DNA of 64,000 bases from Streptococcus ratti FA-1 = DSM 20564 (GCF_000286075.1 NZ_AJTZ01000005.1:434001-498000); one strand, 5' to 3'. Positions 1-8,360 are shown, counted from the first letter of the stretch. The notes: generated by a model from the letters alone, not told the origin. A program made the numbers and translations.

Positions 1-456
1 CATTTTATCGTTGTGGAAATTAGCTCTTTAAAATCATTGATTCGGATAGCTAATCTAATTGCTGTCAATCAATTAGAAGATTTGGTTGTTGAGAGCTTGT
101 TGACCGGCCGGCCTCTCTTTGTTCAATTAACTGCTGAAGTGCCAATCAACAGCCATCTTGTTTCAAAAATAAATGCGGCTAAAAGAGAGCTTATTAAAAT
201 GGGAGCCAGACTCATAAAAGAAAATAATTTAGAGTATTATTTCCCGCCGTTTGGCAAGTCATGCAGAGCTCCGTTTGAGCAGACAAGATGCAGTAAAAAC
301 GGTACAAGCAAAAAGCAGCTCATTTCCTTGAAAGTCTTAAAAGATAATTATCCCTTGGATGAACTGACAACATTTGATCTTAGTCCTAATATGATACTGA
401 CAGCACTGGCAAGAGACTATCTTCGTGAGAACAATATTCAAATAGTGAAGGAGTGA
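1..456 (+). CDS. Ethanolamine-utilisation cluster protein of unknown function (5'-partial)
   Basis: The reading frame is open from the first base of the window (His-Phe-Ile-Val precede the GTG at 13), so the gene very probably starts upstream and only the last ~151 residues are seen. The fragment has a hydrophobic N-terminal part containing LLTGRPLFVQL, resembling the small hypothetical protein found in Firmicute eut operons (the eut_hyp family, typically about 200 aa), which is assigned here mainly by context. It ends in GTGAGG immediately before eutN, and the eutN Shine-Dalgarno lies inside its last codons, so the two are cotranscribed. Enzymatic role is unknown. An alternative is a complete 147-aa protein starting at the GTG, but no ribosome-binding site can be assessed there. 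Confidence 0.6.
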   Translation, partial: HFIVVEISSLKSLIRIANLIAVNQLEDLVVESLLTGRPLFVQLTAEVPINSHLVSKINAAKRELIKMGARLIKENNLEYYFPPFGKSCRAPFEQTRCSKNGTSKKQLISLKVLKDNYPLDELTTFDLSPNMILTALARDYLRENNIQIVKE

Positions 457-461
457 GGCAA

Positions 462-731
462 ATGTTTATTGGTAAAGTCGTTGGGAATTTATGGTCAACT
501 AAAAAGGATGATAAATTAAATGGCAAAAGATTTTTAGTCATTCAAAAATTTACCAGTCAAAAAACAGTCGCTGCAGATATTTTAGTGGCAGCGGATAAGG
601 TTGGAGCAGGGATTGGAGAAACAGTTCTAGTAGCCACAGGAACAAATGCAAAATATACATTTGATGATAAAAATTTGCCAATAGATATGGCTATCATTGG
701 AATTATTGACTCATTTGATATAACAGAATAA
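462..731 (+). CDS. eutN: Ethanolamine-utilisation microcompartment shell protein EutN (BMC vertex)
   Basis: Small protein of 89 aa of the EutN/CcmL family, whose pentamers cap the vertices of bacterial microcompartments. The N-terminus MFIGKVVGNLWSTKKDDKLNGKRFLVIQ shows the usual xGxVVGxxWSTxK...L.G.KLLxVQ pattern, and the C-terminal half has GIGETVLVATGTNAKY, matching the family's V(D)AGxGExVLVxxGSxAR segment. The ATG at 462 is preferred over a GTG at 453 because AAGGAG (448-453) lies 8 bases before it. It overlaps the end of the preceding gene's transcript and is 11 bases before eutH. The rest of the shell and the ammonia-lyase are presumably upstream of this window. Confidence 0.88.
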   Translation: MFIGKVVGNLWSTKKDDKLNGKRFLVIQKFTSQKTVAADILVAADKVGAGIGETVLVATGTNAKYTFDDKNLPIDMAIIGIIDSFDITE

Positions 732-742
732 TAGGTGAAATT

Positions 743-1843
743 ATGGGAATTAATGAAATCGTTATTTGGATTATCACCATTTTTATGGTTTTAGGAGGTA
801 TTGATTACTGTCTGGGAAAGAAAATAGGATTAGGTGAAAAATTTGAGGAAGGAGTTATGGCCATGGGAGCTTTGACGCTATCAATGGCAGGTATTATTGT
901 TATTGCTCCTTTACTCTCAGAATTACTCAGTCCAGTCATTGTCCCGATTTATAAATTGCTGGGGGCAGATCCCAGTATGTTTGCTGGAACTATTTTAGCT
1001 AATGATATGGGAGGATTTTTCCTAGCTAGGTCAATGGCATCAAATGCAACAATCGGTCAGTTTTCAGGTGCTATACTAGGTGCTATGATGGGGGCGACCA
1101 TTGTCTTTTCCATTCCAGTATCATTGGGGATTATCAAAAAAGAAGATCAAGAATATTTAGCGATTGGTATTCTTTGCGGTTTAATGTCTATTCCTTTTGG
1201 TGCCTTTGTTGGAGGTATCCTGCAAGGAATCAATCCTATGCTGGTGCTGCAAAATTTGGTTCCGATTATCATTGTAGCTGTTTTGATAGCCTTAGGCTTG
1301 TGGAAAATGCCTAAGAAAATGATTTCAGGTTTTAAAGTATTTGGGCAAGGCGTAGTTATTGTAGCAATTTTCGGCCTAGTTTTAGGGGGATTTGAATTGC
1401 TGACAGGTGTTAAGCTTATTAAATCCACGGAAAATATTTCCTCTGCCTTTGAAATTGTGGGAACGATTGGGATTACTTTGGCTGGTGCTTATGGCTTGGT
1501 GTTTGCTATCAATAAATTCTTCCAAAGGCCTTTGATGAAACTTGGCAATCTTTTGGGGATGAATGATGTTTCTGCAGCAGGTCTGGTAGCTTCGCTGGCT
1601 AATAATATTGCTATGTTTCAAACCATGAAGGATATGGATAAGCGCGGCAAGATTATTAATGTAGCTTTTGCGGTCTGTGCTTCCTTTACCTTTGGCGATC
1701 ATCTTGGATTTACGGCTGGTGTTGCCCCCAAATTGGTGGTTCCGATGATTGTTAGTAAATTAGTTGGAGGAATTGTCGGTATTGTGATTGCCTTGGCAGT
1801 TGTCAATAGACAATTTCCAGAAAATGACTTGAAGGAGAAGTGA
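743..1843 (+). CDS. eutH: Ethanolamine permease-like membrane protein EutH
   Basis: A 366-aa polytopic membrane protein with about ten to eleven hydrophobic segments, matching EutH in length and in the N-terminal pattern (I.WI...MVLGGIDY..G.K.GLGEKFEEG). It contains the glycine-rich FGDHLGFTAGV segment near the C-terminus. EutH is thought to take up protonated ethanolamine at low pH or low concentration. It lies between eutN and eutQ with 11- and 3-base gaps, so it is clearly part of the eut operon. The start ATG is preceded by AGGTGA. No disruption is seen. Confidence 0.88.
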   Translation: MGINEIVIWIITIFMVLGGIDYCLGKKIGLGEKFEEGVMAMGALTLSMAGIIVIAPLLSELLSPVIVPIYKLLGADPSMFAGTILANDMGGFFLARSMASNATIGQFSGAILGAMMGATIVFSIPVSLGIIKKEDQEYLAIGILCGLMSIPFGAFVGGILQGINPMLVLQNLVPIIIVAVLIALGLWKMPKKMISGFKVFGQGVVIVAIFGLVLGGFELLTGVKLIKSTENISSAFEIVGTIGITLAGAYGLVFAINKFFQRPLMKLGNLLGMNDVSAAGLVASLANNIAMFQTMKDMDKRGKIINVAFAVCASFTFGDHLGFTAGVAPKLVVPMIVSKLVGGIVGIVIALAVVNRQFPENDLKEK

Positions 1844-1846
1844 TTA

Positions 1847-2293
1847 ATGGAGATCGATGAATATAAAATTGAAGCCTTGGTTCGGGAAACCTTGCTGGAA
1901 ATGATGGATGAAAATAAACCACTTAAAGCTTGTGCGTGTTATGGTGTGAAAAAGATAGAGCTGCCCTTTGTTAAAACACGACCTCAAGACCGCTTGGATA
2001 CAGGTAGTGAAAAAAACATTGTCTATACGCGCGACCTATTTACTTTGGAAGAAAGCCCAAGGCTAGGCTGCGGTCTGATGGAGATGGAAAAGACATCTTT
2101 TGATTGGCATTTGACTTATGATGAAATTGATTATGTCATTGAAGGCCAACTAACAATTATCATTAATGGTGAGAAAGTTACTGCTGGCCCTGGGGAAGTT
2201 ATTTTAATCCCTAAAGATAGCAAAATCCAATTTTCTGCTCCAGAAAAAGCACGGTTTATGTATGTTACTTATCCTGCAGATTGGGCAGGATAG
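1847..2293 (+). CDS. eutQ: Ethanolamine-utilisation cupin protein EutQ
   Basis: A 148-aa protein whose C-terminal two-thirds is a cupin barrel (WHLTYDEIDYVIEGQLTIIING...GPGEVILIPKDSKI), as in EutQ, whose proteobacterial member has acetate-kinase activity. The short length is typical of Firmicute EutQ, which lacks much of the enterobacterial N-terminal region. The first ~45 residues include CACYGVKKIELP. It starts 3 bases after eutH with GAAGGAG upstream and is the last recognisable eut gene. A terminator was not obvious directly after it, so the DUF4430 lipoprotein 58 bases downstream may be in the same transcript. Confidence 0.87.
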   Translation: MEIDEYKIEALVRETLLEMMDENKPLKACACYGVKKIELPFVKTRPQDRLDTGSEKNIVYTRDLFTLEESPRLGCGLMEMEKTSFDWHLTYDEIDYVIEGQLTIIINGEKVTAGPGEVILIPKDSKIQFSAPEKARFMYVTYPADWAG

Positions 2294-2351
2294 TGAAATA
2301 AAAGCATGTTTGCCTGAATTTTCGAATGAAATTAATTTTAAGGAGAGTTTT

Positions 2352-2741
2352 ATGAAAGTAAAAAAACTATTGTTTAGTCTATCTATGCTCTTATTAAGCT
2401 TCGTTCTGATTGCCTGTGGCAATAGTGCTGATAATAAATCCTCTTCGCAAGAAACAAAGAGAATAGCTATTCAAGTAATTGTTAAGCCCGAGGGTAAAGA
2501 AGCCAGCACAAAAACAGTAACTGTTGATAAAGGTACTACTGCTATGGAGGTACTTAAAAAAACACATAAAGTCGAAGAAAAGGATGGCTTTATCACAGCT
2601 ATAGATGGAAATAAACAAGATGAAGAAAGAAAGCTCTATTGGATGTTTAAAGTTAATGATGAAGTTGCTTCAAAAGGAGCTAATAAGATAAAAGTTAAAA
2701 AGGATGACAAGATTGAATTTTATCAGGAGATTTATAAATAA
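2352..2741 (+). CDS. DUF4430-domain lipoprotein, possible cobalamin-related surface protein
   Basis: A 129-aa lipoprotein. The signal peptide (MKVKKLLFSLSMLLLSFVLIAC) ends in the lipobox LIAC, with Cys22 the predicted lipidated residue. The remaining ~105 residues carry a DUF4430 / transcobalamin C-terminal-like fold: TVTVDKGTTAMEVLKKT, DGFITAIDGN, LYWMFKVNDEVASKGANKIKVKKDDKIEFYQEIYK. This start was chosen because AGGAGAG lies 5 bases upstream and the signal peptide begins here; a longer in-frame ORF from 2262 overlaps eutQ. Members of this family sit beside B12-dependent pathways, and ethanolamine ammonia-lyase needs B12, so a role in corrinoid capture is a reasonable inference, not shown. 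Confidence 0.8.
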   Translation: MKVKKLLFSLSMLLLSFVLIACGNSADNKSSSQETKRIAIQVIVKPEGKEASTKTVTVDKGTTAMEVLKKTHKVEEKDGFITAIDGNKQDEERKLYWMFKVNDEVASKGANKIKVKKDDKIEFYQEIYK

Positions 2742-2920
2742 TTTTAGGTTGAAGAGACTGATCGCCTAAAACACTTCCTTCAATTTTTATACGGAAGTCA
2801 AAAACAGTAAAATTAACTGATAAAAAGAGTACTATGATCACAAGATTTCGCTCCCAGATATTTTTTGCATTTGTCTCAAAATAACTGAATAAGGAGAGAA
2901 AACGATATTGTATAAAAACT

Positions 2921-2955
2921 AAAACAAGGCTAGGACAAAAATCCTGCCTTGTTTT
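2921..2955. terminator. Bidirectional rho-independent terminator between eut end and minus-strand gene
   Basis: AAAACAAGGC (2921-2930) pairs with GCCTTGTTTT (2945-2954), with AGGA/TCCT extending the stem inside. A-run and T-run on the two sides allow termination in both directions, suiting the convergent lipoprotein gene and the minus-strand binding-repeat gene. The rest of the 341-base gap (2742-3082) shows no credible gene. Confidence 0.75.
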
Positions 2956-3082
2956 AATATGAAATAACATATAATGATTGCTGCAGTGAATTCTAGCAAT
3001 TCTGCCTTCCTTACTTGCAGTGTAAATGCTGGCTTTAACTCTTTGAAGATAGGAAGTTAAAAAATTCACCTCATCACTTATA

Positions 3083-4876
3083 TTAAGGCTGCTGGAGACT
3101 TGCCTTGCCTTGGGAATCAATGTGATAGGTCTTGCCATCATATGTCAAAGTACGGTCAGTCCATTTTTCGCCACTGTCCGGATCAAAATAGTAGAGACTG
3201 CCATCAATTTCAAAAAGCTCTCCTTTGATTTGCCCACCTTCTTGATGAGAATAGCCCAGTTTACTATTATAGGACGGCTGAAAGTAGAGCTGTTTGCCAT
3301 CAATAGTCTGCCAGCCTAAAAGGGCGGCACCATCTGCTCCCAAGTAAAGCCAGCCGCTAAAAACGGGCTGATAATAGTAATTGTTAGACGGCGTGATGTA
3401 AACAAAACGATTGGTCCACATCTCTCCGCTGTCCGGATCAAAATAATAAAATTTGCCCTGATCTTGAATCAGCCGACCTTTAGCTTGACTGCCGTCAGAA
3501 TAAAAATAAAGCTGCTTGCCGTCAATAGTCTGCCAGCCTGAAACAGCTGCGCCATCGTCGCCTAAATAATACCACACATCATAGTAACTGCTGTAGCGGT
3601 CACTGTATTGCTTTTGGCTGACAAAACGATTGGTCCACATCTCTCCGCTGTTTGGATCAAGATAATATTTTTTGCCATTAAGAGTCAGCATCGTTCCTTT
3701 AACTTGGCTGCCATCACTGTTAAAATACAGTCGTTGGCCGTTGATGGTTTGCCAGCCTTTGGCAAACTGATTATTCTCATCAAGATAATACCAGTTATTT
3801 TCATTCTGATAGAATTGGCTCTTTTCTATTTTTTGATTGAGAACGATCCCGCTTTGACGATCGGTCAAAATGATCTGACCATTATCGTCGTAGCCGATAC
3901 CCTTTAGCTGTTTGCCTTGTTTGTCAAAATAGTAGCTTTGATTATTGATGGTTTGATAGCCGGTGAGAACCTTTCCCTGACTGCCAAGGTAATACCAGTT
4001 GCCGATATAATTGACAAAACGATTAGTCCACATTTCCCCGCTGTCCGGATCGAAATAATACTTGTCACCATCAATCGTGTATAGGCTGCCTTTATATTGA
4101 GCAGCCGTTCTAGCTTTGCCTTTTTCAGCGAAGTAAAGCTGTTTGCCATCAATAGTCTGCCAGCCTGTGAGTGCTTTTCCGTCTTCGTTCAAATAGTAGA
4201 AGCTGCCAGCTTTTTGGACGAATTGATTGACAGCTGGATGTCCTTGTGAGTCAATATAGTAAATTTCATCATTTACAGTAATAAGCCGGTCCTTCTGCAG
4301 GCTTCCGTCTGTTGAAAAATAGTAGGTCTGACCGTCAATCGTCTGAAAGCCTGTGAGAGTCTGGCCTTCTTGGTCAATGTAGTAAGTTTTTCCGTTATTT
4401 TTAGTGATAAATCCCTTTGTTTCAGCAGAGGTCTGCTTTTTGTCTTTGGTTGTCTGTGCTTGAGAAGAAGCCGATGACTGCTTTTGAGTGGCTTGTTCTT
4501 TCGTTGTAGCAGCAGTTGTTTGGCTATCTTTGTTTGCCACCGCCGTTTCTTCTGTTGTGGCAGCTGTTTGTTTTTGACTGTCCTCTTGGGAAGTGGTCGG
4601 TGGCTGAGTTTGTGCTGCTTCGTTAGAAACACTATTAGTTCCTTGCGGCTGATCGGAATCTTTGATTAAATCAGAATTTGAATAGTGATCTGAAGCAGAC
4701 TTAGCAACAGTTTCAGTAGTTTGGGCAATAGCTGAGCTGCTTTGTACAGGTGTCTGATCCTCGGCCAACACCGGAGCAGCTAAGGAGCTCAGCAGCAACG
4801 CGGCTGTACCCATGATAGATGCTCTGTGTTTTTTTATCTTTTGTCTAGCTAATTTAAAATCCCCTTGTCTTATCAT
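3083..4876 (-). CDS. Secreted protein of glucan/cell-wall-binding repeats (GbpA-like, no catalytic domain)
   Basis: A 597-aa secreted protein. The start ATG at 4876 (MIRQGDFKLARQ) was chosen because AAGAGG precedes it and a signal peptide follows (KKHRASIMGTAALLLSSLAAPVLA, cleavage near residue 40); the longer in-frame ORF to 5185 adds an unrelated 103-residue head. Residues ~41-160 are a Ser/Thr/Gln/Ala-rich low-complexity linker. Residues ~160-597 are aromatic repeats of the choline/glucan-binding type: GWQTIDGKQLYF..G, YYFDPDSGEMWTNRF, WYYLG.DGAA. These match the C-terminal domain of glucosyltransferases and GbpA. There is no LPxTG and no enzyme domain. Likely role: binding glucan or cell wall at the surface. 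The next genes are the convergent eut cluster and divergent lysR. Confidence 0.82.
   Translation of the reverse strand: MIRQGDFKLARQKIKKHRASIMGTAALLLSSLAAPVLAEDQTPVQSSSAIAQTTETVAKSASDHYSNSDLIKDSDQPQGTNSVSNEAAQTQPPTTSQEDSQKQTAATTEETAVANKDSQTTAATTKEQATQKQSSASSQAQTTKDKKQTSAETKGFITKNNGKTYYIDQEGQTLTGFQTIDGQTYYFSTDGSLQKDRLITVNDEIYYIDSQGHPAVNQFVQKAGSFYYLNEDGKALTGWQTIDGKQLYFAEKGKARTAAQYKGSLYTIDGDKYYFDPDSGEMWTNRFVNYIGNWYYLGSQGKVLTGYQTINNQSYYFDKQGKQLKGIGYDDNGQIILTDRQSGIVLNQKIEKSQFYQNENNWYYLDENNQFAKGWQTINGQRLYFNSDGSQVKGTMLTLNGKKYYLDPNSGEMWTNRFVSQKQYSDRYSSYYDVWYYLGDDGAAVSGWQTIDGKQLYFYSDGSQAKGRLIQDQGKFYYFDPDSGEMWTNRFVYITPSNNYYYQPVFSGWLYLGADGAALLGWQTIDGKQLYFQPSYNSKLGYSHQEGGQIKGELFEIDGSLYYFDPDSGEKWTDRTLTYDGKTYHIDSQGKASLQQP
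3086..4399 (-). repeat. Tandem glucan-binding repeat region
   Basis: The coding sequence contains diverged tandem units of roughly 190-230 bases. The block encoding DPDSGEMWTNRF (or DPNSGEMWTNRF) recurs three times, with a fourth variant ending EKWTDRT, and the GWQTIDGKQLYF block recurs at least four times. DNA identity between some units is high (for example the stretches around 3402-3445 and 4015-4054), so unit gain and loss by recombination is likely. Confidence 0.8.
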
Positions 4877-4921
4877 AAAAAACCTCTTTTCTTCTAAAGC
4901 AAAGTATTGGTCAACACCTTT

Positions 4922-4927
4922 ATTATA
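4922..4927 (-). promoter_or_regulatory. Extended -10 for the binding-repeat gene
   Basis: On the minus strand TGCTATAAT reads as an extended -10 (TATAAT at 4927-4922), about 45 bases before the start codon at 4876. No good -35 is seen. The 301-base gap to lysR (4877-5177) also holds TATAAT at 5141-5146 for the divergent lysR; nothing else was recognised there. Confidence 0.5.
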
Positions 4928-5177
4928 GCACGCTATTTGGGCTTTGCTCCTTAGTGACTGTAAATGATAGCTATCTGTAATGCTGCTGAGATGATGACAC
5001 TGTTTTGTCAAAAAAACTATATCTGGAATCTGGATCTGTCTTTTGGGGGTAGTAAAATGCTTAAAAATATCTCTTTTTCGATAAGACAGGCTCTCTAAAG
5101 ATAATAAAAGAAAATCACGCGTAAAATGTAACTTTTGTTGTATAATAGAAACAGCAGTTAAAAAAGAAAGTAGTATC

Positions 5178-6083
5178 ATGAACATTCAACAATTACGATA
5201 TGTGGTAGCTATCGCTAACAGTGGAACTTTTCGCGAGGCGGCTGCCAAGCTTTTTGTCAGTCAGCCTAGCTTGTCTGTAGCTGTCAAAGATTTGGAGCAG
5301 GAGCTGGGTTTTAAAATTTTTACACGAACAACAACAGGAGCAGTTTTAACAAGTCAGGGGCTGACTTTCTATGAAAAGGCACTGGATGTTGTCAAGAGCT
5401 TTGATTCTTTTGAGAAGCGCTATGCCAAGCCAGACAGTGATAAAAATCAATTTTCAGTAGCCAGTCAGCACTATGATTTTCTGCCGCCTCTTCTGACTGC
5501 CTTTTCTAAAAAATATTCGGAATATAAGGATTTTCGAATCTTTGAGACAACAACAGCTCAGATTTTAGATGAAGTGGCCGAAGGACACAGTGAAATCGGT
5601 ATTATTTATATGAACCAGCAAAACCGCAAAGGTATCTTGCAGAAAATGGATAAGCTGGGCTTGGAATTTGTCGAAATGATTCCTTTTAAGACGCATATTT
5701 ACCTGCGTCAAGATCATCCTCTGACTCAAAAAGAACTTTTAACTATGGAAGATTTAGAAGGTCTTGAAACGGTTCGCTTCACTCAGGAAAAAGATGAATA
5801 TCTTTATTATTCTGAAAATCTCGTTGATACCACAGGCAGTTCCTTGATTTACAATGTTACCGACCGGGCAACTCTAAATGGTATTTTGGAGCGCACGGAT
5901 GCCTACGCGACTGGATCAGGATTTTTAGACAGTCGCAGTGTCAATGGCATTACGGTCATTCCTTTGGATGATCAGCTAGACAATCGCATGGTTTATGTCA
6001 GACGCAGCAGCACTGCCCTGTCAACTTGCGCCTTAAAGTTTATCAATGTCATGTTTTCTTATTTTGAAACCTATCAGCCCTAA
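5178..6083 (+). CDS. LysR-family transcriptional regulator
   Basis: A 301-aa LysR-type regulator with the N-terminal winged helix-turn-helix (MNIQQLRYVVAIANSGTFREAAAKLFVSQPSLSVAVKDLEQELG, residues 1-45) and a C-terminal periplasmic-binding-like effector domain (~90-295). It is transcribed divergently from the binding-repeat gene and 9 bases upstream of lspA, so it probably heads the lspA-rluD transcript. TATAAT at 5141-5146 and AAGAAAG before the ATG support this start. The effector is unknown; the syntenic position in S. mutans also carries a LysR gene before lspA. Confidence 0.88.
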   Translation: MNIQQLRYVVAIANSGTFREAAAKLFVSQPSLSVAVKDLEQELGFKIFTRTTTGAVLTSQGLTFYEKALDVVKSFDSFEKRYAKPDSDKNQFSVASQHYDFLPPLLTAFSKKYSEYKDFRIFETTTAQILDEVAEGHSEIGIIYMNQQNRKGILQKMDKLGLEFVEMIPFKTHIYLRQDHPLTQKELLTMEDLEGLETVRFTQEKDEYLYYSENLVDTTGSSLIYNVTDRATLNGILERTDAYATGSGFLDSRSVNGITVIPLDDQLDNRMVYVRRSSTALSTCALKFINVMFSYFETYQP

Positions 6084-6092
6084 GGAGAAGCT

Positions 6093-6560
6093 ATGAGAAA
6101 GATATTATTGCCTTTTACCATTCTTCTTTTGGTTGCTTTTGATCAGCTCAGCAAATTTCTAGTCGTCAGATCGATTGCTTTGGGTGAAATTGTCAATGTC
6201 ATTCCTAATCTAGTTAGTCTGACCTATTTGAAAAACACAGGGGCAGCCTTTTCAATTTTAGAAAATCAGCAGTGGTTCTTTGCAATTATTAGTATACTGG
6301 TGCTGGGAGCCGCCAGCTACTACCTTATCAAATTTATACAGTCTGACAGCGTCTGGCTGTTAGCTGGCCTGATTTTGATTATTTCCGGCGGTCTAGGCAA
6401 TTTCATCGATCGTCTGCGGCTGGGCTATGTTGTCGATATGGTTCATCTTGATTTTGTTGATTTTGCAATATTTAATGCAGCAGATACATATTTGAGCCTT
6501 GGAGTGCTGCTCTTAATTATTGCTTTATGGAGAGAAGAAAAAAATGGAGATTCGCATTAA
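6093..6560 (+). CDS. lspA: Lipoprotein signal peptidase II
   Basis: A 155-aa, four-helix membrane aspartyl protease that cleaves the signal peptide of diacylglyceryl-prolipoproteins. Family motifs are present: FDQLSKFLV (first helix), [10 protein letters not shown], and the catalytic aspartates in [20 protein letters not shown] and [24 protein letters not shown] precedes the ATG. It overlaps rluD by 17 bases, so the two genes are translationally coupled. Confidence 0.95.
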   Translation: MRKILLPFTILLLVAFDQLSKFLVVRSIALGEIVNVIPNLVSLTYLKNTGAAFSILENQQWFFAIISILVLGAASYYLIKFIQSDSVWLLAGLILIISGGLGNFIDRLRLGYVVDMVHLDFVDFAIFNAADTYLSLGVLLLIIALWREEKNGDSH

Positions 6561-7440
6561 AGAAACAGGGACGCGTCTGGATAAGGCGCTGGCAGATTTG
6601 ACAGAACTGTCCCGCAGCCAAGCCAGTGAACAGATTAAGGCGGGGCTTGTTTTGGTTAATGGCAGAGCTCAAAAGTCCAAGTATGCGGTTAAGGCCGGGG
6701 ACATAGTTACTTATGAGCTGCCGCAGGAAGAAATACTGGACTGTCCGCCTCAGGATTTGCCACTTGATATTATCTACGAAGATGCTGATGTAGCGGTTGT
6801 TAACAAACCCCAAGGAATGGTGGTTCATCCTTCAGCAGGCCATCCTTCAGGAACCTTGGTTAATGCTTTGCTCTTTCATATCAAAGACTTATCAACCATC
6901 AACGGTGTGGTAAGACCAGGCATTGTTCACCGCATTGATAAAGATACATCGGGACTTTTGATGATAGCTAAAAATGACCGGGCGCATCAGTTTCTGGCTG
7001 ACGAGTTGAAAGAAAAGAAATCGCTGCGTCAGTATCTGGCTATTGTTCACGGCAATCTGCCAAATGACCGAGGTGTTATTGAAGCACCTATTGGCCGCAG
7101 TGACAAAGATCGCAAAAAGCAGGCTGTGACAGCAAAGGGTAAGCCTGCCTTAACACATTTTCAGGTTGTGGAGCATCTGGGTGACTACACTCTAGTAAAA
7201 CTGACTTTAGAGACGGGAAGAACCCATCAGATTCGCGTTCATATGGCCTATATCGGCCATCCGCTTGCGGGAGATCCGCTTTATGCCCCTAAAAAAACGC
7301 TTAAGGGACAGGGACAGTTTCTTCATGCTGAAACCTTGGCTTTTACTCATCCTGTTACTGGCCAATTAATGCGCTTTTCTGCAGAAGTACCGGCAATTTT
7401 CCAAGAAACTTTAGAACAGCTGCGCCATCATTTAAACTAA
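6544..7440 (+). CDS. rluD: Ribosomal large-subunit pseudouridine synthase, RluD type
   Basis: A 298-aa RluA/RluD-family pseudouridine synthase: N-terminal S4 RNA-binding domain (residues ~12-60, [30 protein letters not shown]) followed by the catalytic domain with [16 protein letters not shown] containing the conserved catalytic Asp, and [20 protein letters not shown]. The ATG at 6544 was chosen because this start gives the usual MEIRI N-terminus, with AGAGAAGAAA upstream; an upstream in-frame ATG lies deeper within lspA. It probably modifies 23S rRNA; exact target uridines are not deducible. Confidence 0.92.
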   Translation: MEIRIKETGTRLDKALADLTELSRSQASEQIKAGLVLVNGRAQKSKYAVKAGDIVTYELPQEEILDCPPQDLPLDIIYEDADVAVVNKPQGMVVHPSAGHPSGTLVNALLFHIKDLSTINGVVRPGIVHRIDKDTSGLLMIAKNDRAHQFLADELKEKKSLRQYLAIVHGNLPNDRGVIEAPIGRSDKDRKKQAVTAKGKPALTHFQVVEHLGDYTLVKLTLETGRTHQIRVHMAYIGHPLAGDPLYAPKKTLKGQGQFLHAETLAFTHPVTGQLMRFSAEVPAIFQETLEQLRHHLN

Positions 7441-7527
7441 AATAAAAATTAGACCAGCAGCCGGCAGCACATGTTTGTCTGGCTTTTTTTGAGTCAACAG
7501 TTTATCGCAGTAGATTTCACAAGTTTT

Positions 7528-7543
7528 TGCTACAATAAAATCA
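7528..7543 (+). promoter_or_regulatory. Extended -10 six bases before an ATG, implying a leaderless mRNA
   Basis: TGCTACAAT (TACAAT at 7531-7536 with an upstream TG) is followed by only six bases before the ATG at 7543. A start point 7 bases after the -10 falls on the A of the ATG. No Shine-Dalgarno is present. Confidence 0.5.
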
Positions 7544-8166
7544 TGAAAAAATCCAATCCTTTAAAAACAGAAACCAAACTGAAGTATGTTCGTATGTTTT
7601 TGCGTTTATTTGCCTGGCTAGTAATTTTAGCGATGATCCTTTTGACAGTTCATCTCTATAATAAGGGTTATCTGACAGATGTTCAAAAGCTGCGTGCTGC
7701 TATGAAGCGTTATGGTACGTGGAGTCCGTTGATTTTTATACTGCTGCAGATTATTCAGGTGGCTATTCCGATTTTGCCGGGAGGGGTTTCCACTTTAGCA
7801 GGGGTTCTTATTTTTGGTCCTGTTTGGGGATTTATTTGGAATTATATTGGCATTTGTACCGGTTCTGTTTTAGGGTTTCATATTGCTAGACGGTTCGGAC
7901 GGCCTGTTTTGGAGGCTTTCTTTAGCCCCAAGCTGCTTGAAAGCTATGAGCATCGAACCAATTCGGACAGTAAATTTGCTAAATATTTTGCCTGGGCCAT
8001 CTTTCTGCCAATTGCGCCGGATGATTTGCTTTGTTATCTGGCCGGAACGACCAGTATGAGCTACAAACAGTTTATAACAATTATACTACTGGGAAAACCG
8101 GCAGCACTTTTGGCTTACAGCCTAGGGTTAACCACTATCTTATCAAAATTATTTGGGCTCAGCTGA
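7543..8166 (+). CDS. VTT-domain (TVP38/DedA-like) membrane protein
   Basis: A 207-aa membrane protein with an N-terminal helix (residues ~17-40) and a VTT/SNARE-associated domain: PILPGGVSTLAGVLIFGPVWGFIWNYIGICTGSVLGFHIARRFGRP and FAKYFAWAIFLPIAPDDLLCYLAGTTSMSYKQF. Such proteins act as lipid scramblases or in membrane homeostasis; a specific role is not inferable. The start is set at MKKSNPLKTE because the upstream in-frame codons lie inside a promoter-like stretch. Transcription appears to start at the ATG itself (see promoter), and it stands alone between rluD and the pyr leader. Confidence 0.85.
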   Translation: MKKSNPLKTETKLKYVRMFLRLFAWLVILAMILLTVHLYNKGYLTDVQKLRAAMKRYGTWSPLIFILLQIIQVAIPILPGGVSTLAGVLIFGPVWGFIWNYIGICTGSVLGFHIARRFGRPVLEAFFSPKLLESYEHRTNSDSKFAKYFAWAIFLPIAPDDLLCYLAGTTSMSYKQFITIILLGKPAALLAYSLGLTTILSKLFGLS

Positions 8167-8203
8167 TCTCTTTTTGCCGACAGAAAAAAATTACGGTTGC
8201 CTC

Positions 8204-8231
8204 TTGAAAATTTAATGCATTATGTTATAAT
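8204..8231 (+). promoter_or_regulatory. Promoter of the pyr operon
   Basis: TTGAAA (8204-8209), a 16-base spacer, and TATAAT (8226-8231) with an upstream TG. Predicted start is near 8238, giving a ~140-base leader before pyrR. Confidence 0.7.
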
Positions 8232-8237
8232 AAACAA

Positions 8238-8360
8238 AGTGAATATTCCTTTAACACTGTCCCGTGAGGCAGGCAAGGAGTCGGTAAGGAAAAAAGTGCA
8301 GGGAAAACTGTACTTATATTTCGTGAAATCTCCTTGTATAAGGAGATTTTTTCTTATTTT
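8238..8360 (+). promoter_or_regulatory. PyrR-dependent attenuator leader
   Basis: The leader contains TGTCCCGTGAGGC (8259-8270), which matches the PyrR-binding loop consensus (UCCxGxGAGGxx), followed by AATCTCCTT-loop-AAGGAGATT and a T-run (8327-8353), a rho-independent terminator. By the known PyrR mechanism, UMP-bound PyrR binds the loop and favours the terminator, lowering pyr expression when pyrimidines are plentiful. A typical antiterminator is presumably formed by the segment in between. Confidence 0.85.

Noticed and set aside
2695..3141. Minus-strand ORF of 148 codons in the gap between the eut lipoprotein and the binding-repeat gene
   Set aside because: It overlaps the ends of both genes, includes the bidirectional terminator, and has no ribosome-binding site or recognisable family.
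4877..5185. N-terminal extension of the binding-repeat protein (103 extra codons)
   Set aside because: It crosses the divergent promoter region and the lysR start; a signal peptide and ribosome-binding site mark the start at 4876.
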